From Hymenopus coronatus (taxonomy: Eukaryota; Arthropoda; Insecta; Mantodea; Hymenopodidae): a stretch of 64,000 bases of DNA. This document shows, one piece after another, positions 59,133-64,000 of the stretch (position 1 is its first letter; each line of letters begins with the position of its first letter). Location of the stretch: NCBI GenBank assembly GCA_030762935.1, contig CM060899.1:16971001-17035000 (forward strand), in the 5' to 3' direction. The position numbers were made by a program, and so were the translations under genes. The notes beneath the pieces were generated by a model, which saw nothing but the letters and a program-made list of their open reading frames with translations, did no database searches and was not told the DNA's origin.

Positions 59133-59305
59133 TTTTTTTGTTTTTGTTAAAGAGGATAGTACGGTGTAAAGTCTTATTTGTAAGCATCATTTATCTTAGG
59201 GTTCCCGATGTAATATTAAATGACACTTTGAGAAATACCATCATACTGACTGTGGCAAACATTTGTATTAGGTATGCAATCATTAAAAGCACTTGTATTT
59301 TAATT

Positions 59306-59545
59306 AACTTTGCCTGCAACGACGCTCACCACGATCTTCAAATGGAGCTAGTTGCTTTGGAAAATTCAACAGTCATTAAATATTCTCTGAAAAAAGATTG
59401 GGATTTATTTAAATCTGTTCCCAATGAAAAATGCCCCAAATTGCGATATTTTGCTGCAAAGCATATATTAATATTTGGTTCTATGTATTTGTGAACAGAT
59501 GTTCTCGAAAATGAATCAAATAGAAAATAAATATTGTAGTAGGAA
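59306..59545 (+). pseudogene. hAT transposase C-terminal fragment (GTF2IRD2/FAM200-like)
   Basis: The frame reads HHDLQMELVALENSTVIKYS, KDWDLFKSVPNEKCPKLRYF and AAKHILIFGSMYL, then after an apparent 2-base deletion EQMFSKMNQIENKY. This matches the hAT dimerisation region (LQMELIDLQ...FYK-LP-E-YPNLR--A--ML--FGSTYLCEQ-FSxMK). It is a short, inactive relic in the last ppk intron of the window. Confidence 0.65.
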
Positions 59546-59667
59546 GGGCAGGATCATTTGGTCTGCCTTTTAAGACTTTGTTGTTCATCGCTGTCGACAA
59601 ACATTGTGACCTGGTTAAATGTAAACAGTGCCAACCAATTCACTAATAAGAATGGTATTCAAGGCGA

Positions 59668-60538
59668 TTTTACTTTCTCTATACGTGCTATGTACACTGT
59701 ATAGAGGTGTTGCACTCTACCAAAAAATTCGATACCGAGATTTCACCGGAAATATATGTTTTAGGGTCCCCTGTATCCTAAAAAACAATTTTCAGAAAAA
59801 AAAAATTCCGTGTGTATGTCCATGTGTCCGTGTGTCAGTGTGTCCGTGTGCCTGTGAACACGATAACTCAAAAACTAAAAGTCGGTAAAATACCAAACTT
59901 GGTATTTAAGTTTAGTATCTTCCAGGGATGCGACACGAAGATTTTGAGAAAAATTCCCACACCCCCAACTACCCTTTACATGGAACTTTTGTAAAAATGT
60001 TGATTTTCTCAAAAATGGCCCTAATGATTTTGATTAAAATATCGTATATTAAAGATATTTACCTGACAAATAAAATGTATATGTTGAATTTTCTGGGAAT
60101 ATTCTCTGAAGCCTACTTTATTCTGGTTGAATTTTACGGAATTTTGCATAGCAGTTAAACCGTAAGAGATGGACGAAAACTTACCACACAAAAAATGTAC
60201 AGCACATTAAAACACTCAATTTAAGTTATATGCATTTTTTTCATGGATTTGATCGTTTTTTGTTTCAGCTTTAAAAACACACTTTTCTCATACAGGAATT
60301 TGTCAACTCCTGTCCATACAAACAAAGGAGCTTCAATCGCATAACAACCAGCTTCTGACTATCACTTTAACCTATGGTACTCCCTTATTTGGCTTCTACT
60401 TACAAGGAAGCAAGTATTAAGATTATTTCTGCTAATTTTTACTCGATTAGCATGAAGTAAATAGAAGCGTAAGCTTTTTAACAATAATTTGTTGCAGAGA
60501 TGTAGAGAAAGTCATGTGAATGGAACACATAAGAATTT
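59668..60538 (-). repeat. Rpt-W copy 55
   Basis: Full length, with the GT tract in the TGTCCGTGTG form (about 59810-59852). It contains one of the longest versions of the recurrent Rpt-W open frame. Confidence 0.85.
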
Positions 60539-60861
60539 TTAGTATTTGTACCATCCCATTTAACATTAATGTTGCTGAAGCCTCCGCCACTGATAGAAAG
60601 AGACGCCATAGATGGAGAGGTTTCTGCCTGCCGCTACCAAACTAATGGGTGGAGGTAGATCTGCCCTCTTCTCTGCCACTGTAGGCACCGCTGGTATATA
60701 GCAACTATACCGTGACTCACCACCAGCTTACCAGAAAAGAGTGAGTGTGATGGTGTACGCCTTTGACTTCACCTTGCTGTGAATACTTCTCATATTCCAG
60801 GTCTGCTGTTGGAGCGACCGGAGTCGGACACATGATGTCACGATGTTTGTTCCTCTTTCAG
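60539..60861. other. intronic stretch before the CYTFH exon
   Basis: Single-copy-like sequence with a second acceptor-like site (ATATTCCAG) at 60800. 60580-60740 weakly resembles 33380-33460 and may be a decayed retroelement tail. Confidence 0.4.
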
Positions 60862-60992
60862 ATAAGAACCAACTTAGAACTGACGCAGGAGAACTCCGTT
60901 GAGAGATCTGACATACCCATCATTGAAGTTCTGACGGAAATGGGCTTCTGCTATACATTCCACACGTTCGTGGCACAGTACAACACGCCAGA
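60862..60992 (+). CDS. pickpocket/Nach-like channel, exon with the TEMGFCYTFH motif
   Basis: This exon encodes IRTNLELTQENSVERSD, then IPIIEVLTEMGFCYTFH, then TFVAQYNTPE. The TEMG-CYTF sequence is one of the most diagnostic motifs of arthropod pickpocket/Nach channels (usually T-E-x-G-x-C-Y-T-F-N; here H replaces N). The acceptor is TTCCTCTTTCAG and the donor GA|GTGAGT. It starts in phase 0, matching the end of the 48973-49120 exon, and leaves in phase 2. An alternative acceptor at 60800 would add about 20 residues but would be out of phase with that exon. Subtypes with an extra C-x(n)-C segment before this motif would need one more exon in the 11.7-kb intron; I found none. The remaining Cys-rich domain and TM2 are outside the window. 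Confidence 0.85.
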
Positions 60993-62240
60993 GTGAGTAC
61001 AACCCAATCCTCAACATCAAACACCAATTTTCTCTGTAAAAAAACACAAACATAACCGTAATTGAGTCTCTGGTCACAATTGTAGTTATGATAACCTAGG
61101 TTTCTCTATATAACCCTTTAATCTATATTAATCGAGAACTAATTTGCAGAAACCTACTAAAGTTACTTATACGAATGGCAGACAAAAACCAAGGATCATC
61201 ACATAATAATACATGCTATTCAAAAGCAGATAGCATTACACTACAAATGAGGAAATGGCAATTAATTATCCGGATAACTTCTAATAGAAATTTGGTTTAA
61301 TTACAAAGAGTTGTGTTTAAATGCATTGTCGAGATAAAGTGAAAGGTATCACATTAGTATTACGCGAGGGGTATTTTTAATTTCCCTATCATATACGTGC
61401 AACGTACATACCGTGCATTCATAGATCGGTTGGACTGCCCCGCGGCGGCATTGGACTGGGTGAGGTTTGGCGCGCCTGCCGCCAGAATAGCACTGTAGCT
61501 ACCGCTGATGCGTTAGTCGGATTGGATCTGTCGTGAAAAAAGACGCGTGTTTAGAGTAAATTTTGTTGTCTCTTGGTGATAGTTTATCCATTAATAATGG
61601 TTGAGTATACTTAAGAAGAAGATATGTTTCTGCAACAAGGTGTCATAGAGAATTTCAACTTCGGTTGGCAGCTGTTCGAATTCCTAGCAGGTCAAATATT
61701 CATGACCTTTTCAATAAAGATAGGCTTACAGGACAGGAAGCGTGTTCAACAGAAGAGCAGCTTAATGAAGTAGGTGCCAAAAATCACTGGGACGTTTTGT
61801 GCAAGAGGTTAAACTTCTAAGACGTTGACTTCTATGGCAACGAAACTTCTGATATTTAAGCCTTGCAAGGTAACTGTGGTTCATGTTTTACAACCACAAG
61901 ATCCTATAAGTAGGATTAATTATTTCAATTAGTTTTTGCAGTCCGTTCATAATAGCGACAAGACCCACTTCTGTTTGATGAAGCGTGGTTTTGTCTTCAG
62001 GCTCACGTTTCTATTCAGATCAATACATAATAGGCTACCAAAAATTCTCACACACTTATATATATATATATAAAACCACTGCATCAAATTGAACATTTTT
62101 TTTTTTTTTTTTTTTTTCTGTGTTCGTTATTATCACGACAAGGTTTGTGGAAAAGAAAATGTTTAAAAATAGTACGGGAAAGCATTTAAAACTTCATAAT
62201 ATAAATAAAAACGTGCCAAGCGAACGCATTTCGGTTAATA
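60993..62240. other. intronic sequence after the last recognised channel exon
   Basis: It holds a weak transposase-like relic (61590-61830), a short (TA)n at about 62059-62072 and a T run at 62097-62117. No channel exon is seen. Confidence 0.5.
61590..61830 (+). pseudogene. possible DUF4817-type transposase N-terminus relic
   Basis: Fragments such as MVEYT, then AVRIPSRSNIHDLFNKDRLT in another frame, recall the HTH start of insect IS630-like elements (YT-EE...RFP-RR-PS---I--L---FR-TG). The frames are badly broken and I see no catalytic motif. The assignment is weak. Confidence 0.25.
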
Positions 62241-63055
62241 GCCACCAGATGGCAATGGTATCACGGTTATGTTACTAAATGGTCGTAGTACTGCTATATT
62301 TTCCCCTCCCCATTCAATGTTAAGGTAATGCACCAGTTTATCGACACAATGACGCAATGCAGCAGTGGAATTCAAATACATTTTTATATATTAACAGTCC
62401 TTTCCTTACTCCTATTGTTTAAAATAAAGCAAAAAAGAAGCTTTCCTGGCGAATAACAACCAGAGAAAGTACTTATTTATTTGCCGCTAGATGGCCAAAG
62501 TAGTAGTTTTCATCCTCATTCAATGTTAAGGTAGCGCAACAGTTTATCGAGATGACACAATGCAGCAGTGAAATTCAAATACACTTATATGTATTAACTG
62601 TCCTTTCCTTACTCCTGTCGTTTAAAATAAAGAATCAAAGAAGCTTTCCTAACGATGAACACCTAGAGTAAGTACTTATTTATCTGCCGCTAGATAGCCA
62701 TAGCAGTATTTTTCCTCCCCATCCAATGTTGAGGTAATGCAACAGTTTATCGAGATGGCACAACGCAGCAGTGAAATTCAAATACATTTTTATGTATTAA
62801 CTGTCCTTTCCTTACTCCTATCGTTTAAAATAAAGAAGCTTTCCTGGCGACGAACACCTGAAATACGTACTTATTATTTGCCACCAGATGGCCGTAGTAC
62901 CTACTGCTCTATTTTTCTTCTTCAATGCTAAGGGAATGCACCCGATTATGGAGACAATTGCGCAAGATAGCTTTGAAAATCAAATATATTTCTTATGTAT
63001 TAACTATCGTTCCCTCTGGTCACATCGTTTGAATAAAGACATAAGTATATTTTTG
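62241..63055. repeat. four-copy tandem repeat, period about 195-240 bp
   Basis: Units start with GCC(A/G)C(C/T)AGAT(G/A)G at 62241, 62483, 62686 and 62880. Each contains CAATGTTAAGGTAATGCA, GCAGCAGT(G)GAAATTCAAATAC and CTTTCCTTACTCCT followed by GTTTAAAATAAAG. The fourth unit is most diverged. No open frame is conserved. Confidence 0.85.
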
Positions 63056-63668
63056 TTGTAATTCTTTAAAACAAGCAAGCTGTAAACAATGCACATAACC
63101 ATTAACCCTTCTTGGAATCTGAAAATGGAGGAGAAATAACGGGATCCGTTTTAGGTTTAACTTCCTATTGCACATGCTGGTTATTTGACGTTATGTGGTA
63201 CATGAGCTAGCTAAAGAACATGAAGATACCTGCGTCACCATCACACTACAATTGTGGTGCTCTTAATACGTTTGATCAAGTAATATTTTAGATCAAATGG
63301 AGAAATTTAATTCAGAAAGCTATCATCAAATAAAAGCTTATCAATTGCCTAACCATACATACTTGCTCTTTAGTTGCGTCATTTTCAGCTTTAGAAATGA
63401 CTGTTTTGATATAGAAGAAAATAAAGAAAAATGTGGAAATCATTAGGAATACAGGAAAGAAAGAGATTCGGAAGAAGCATGAATGTTACTTTTTGACTTT
63501 CTCCTTATGTAATTCATTACCTATGCTAGCGTATACCCACCACACTATGGATGCGCTGCCATTACTGTTATTATGCCAACGACATCTTGGTTGCCCACGC
63601 TGTTAACTGCATGTCATCCTTTCCACACTACGTTATAGGTGCTCTGACTTCGTCCTTTTCGCAATACC

Positions 63669-63740
<72 letters not shown>

Positions 63741-64000
63741 CGCAGATCATTGCGCTTTTCAGATGCAAAGGCATTATTAGAAATTGGCAATGGGAAAATT
63801 CCTGTTGACACTTCTACTGGCCTCATTTCGTTTCCATCACATTGTTGTCACTTCACGTCAAAGGAAGGATTAATATCGAAGGTGTTTCCAAATATCGGTG
63901 CAAATTAAAAAGACTATACTTGGTTGACCGAACGAGTCATTTTAGCAGCAACTTGTAGATGATTTGTAAAATTGACGGACAAATGCATTCATTTAAGTCG
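63056..64000. other. single-copy-like end of window
   Basis: Apart from the (TA)n tract there is no recognised gene, exon or repeat. It is presumably intron of the channel gene. Confidence 0.4.
63672..63739. repeat. (TA)n microsatellite
   Basis: About 34 uninterrupted TA dinucleotides. Confidence 0.98.

Noticed and set aside
60801..60861. Extended start of the CYTFH exon at the upstream acceptor
   Set aside because: It would enter in phase 2, incompatible with the phase 0 end of the preceding recognised exon; kept only as an alternative.

Overview
The window is eukaryotic, almost certainly arthropod and probably insect. It holds exons of a pickpocket/Nach-type DEG/ENaC channel (an arthropod-expanded family), mariner and Tc1 transposase relics, tRNA-headed SINEs and long repeat-filled introns. 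A GGGCGCT...AGCGCCC hairpin repeat and several SINE heads remind me of large polyneopteran genomes such as Orthoptera, but that is memory-based and weak. There are no bacterial operons, rRNA genes, CRISPR arrays or intact tRNA genes.

The only confidently recognised host gene is on the + strand, with four exons: 32320-32610, 44568-44768, 48973-49120 and 60862-60992. Their splice phases match (2, 2, 0) and together they encode about 250 N-terminal residues: the His-Gly gating motif, TM1, the pre-finger TAPAITLCP segment and the TEMGFCYTFH motif. The rest of the channel lies beyond position 64000. Introns of about 12.0, 4.2 and 11.7 kb are filled with transposons. A candidate 144-bp symmetrical exon (9721-9864) and a weaker terminal-exon candidate (from 21874) lie upstream and could belong to another transcript.

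The dominant content is one interspersed repeat, here called Rpt-W, of about 0.85-0.92 kb when full length. I count about 55 copies or fragments in both orientations. My boundary sums come to about 34 kb, roughly half the window. Each copy reads 5' TCTGATGTG...CACATGACTTTCTCT, then several small conserved palindromes, a variable CA/GT microsatellite, and a 3' terminal hairpin built on CACTATGTACATAGTG and ending GTAGAGAAAGTAAAA. It has no recognisable transposase. The architecture is compatible with a non-autonomous Helentron/DINE-like or microsatellite-carrying MITE-like element, and this is the best candidate for a previously undescribed system.

Layout: 0-18 kb is mostly Rpt-W with SINEs. 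18.2-20.0 kb is a GT-rich minisatellite. 20-32 kb is Rpt-W with two mariner derivatives, one nested in Rpt-W and one a foldback. 32-34 kb is ppk exon 1 followed by a LINE RT fragment. 34-40 kb is Rpt-W, including inverted dimers. 40-48 kb holds several DDE transposon relics, SINEs, a GGAT repeat and ppk exon 2. 48-53.6 kb is ppk exon 3 and Rpt-W. 53.6-58.3 kb is a decayed Tx1/L1-like LINE on the minus strand. 58-61 kb is Rpt-W, a hAT relic and ppk exon 4. 61-64 kb is intronic sequence with a four-copy tandem repeat and an (AT)n tract.
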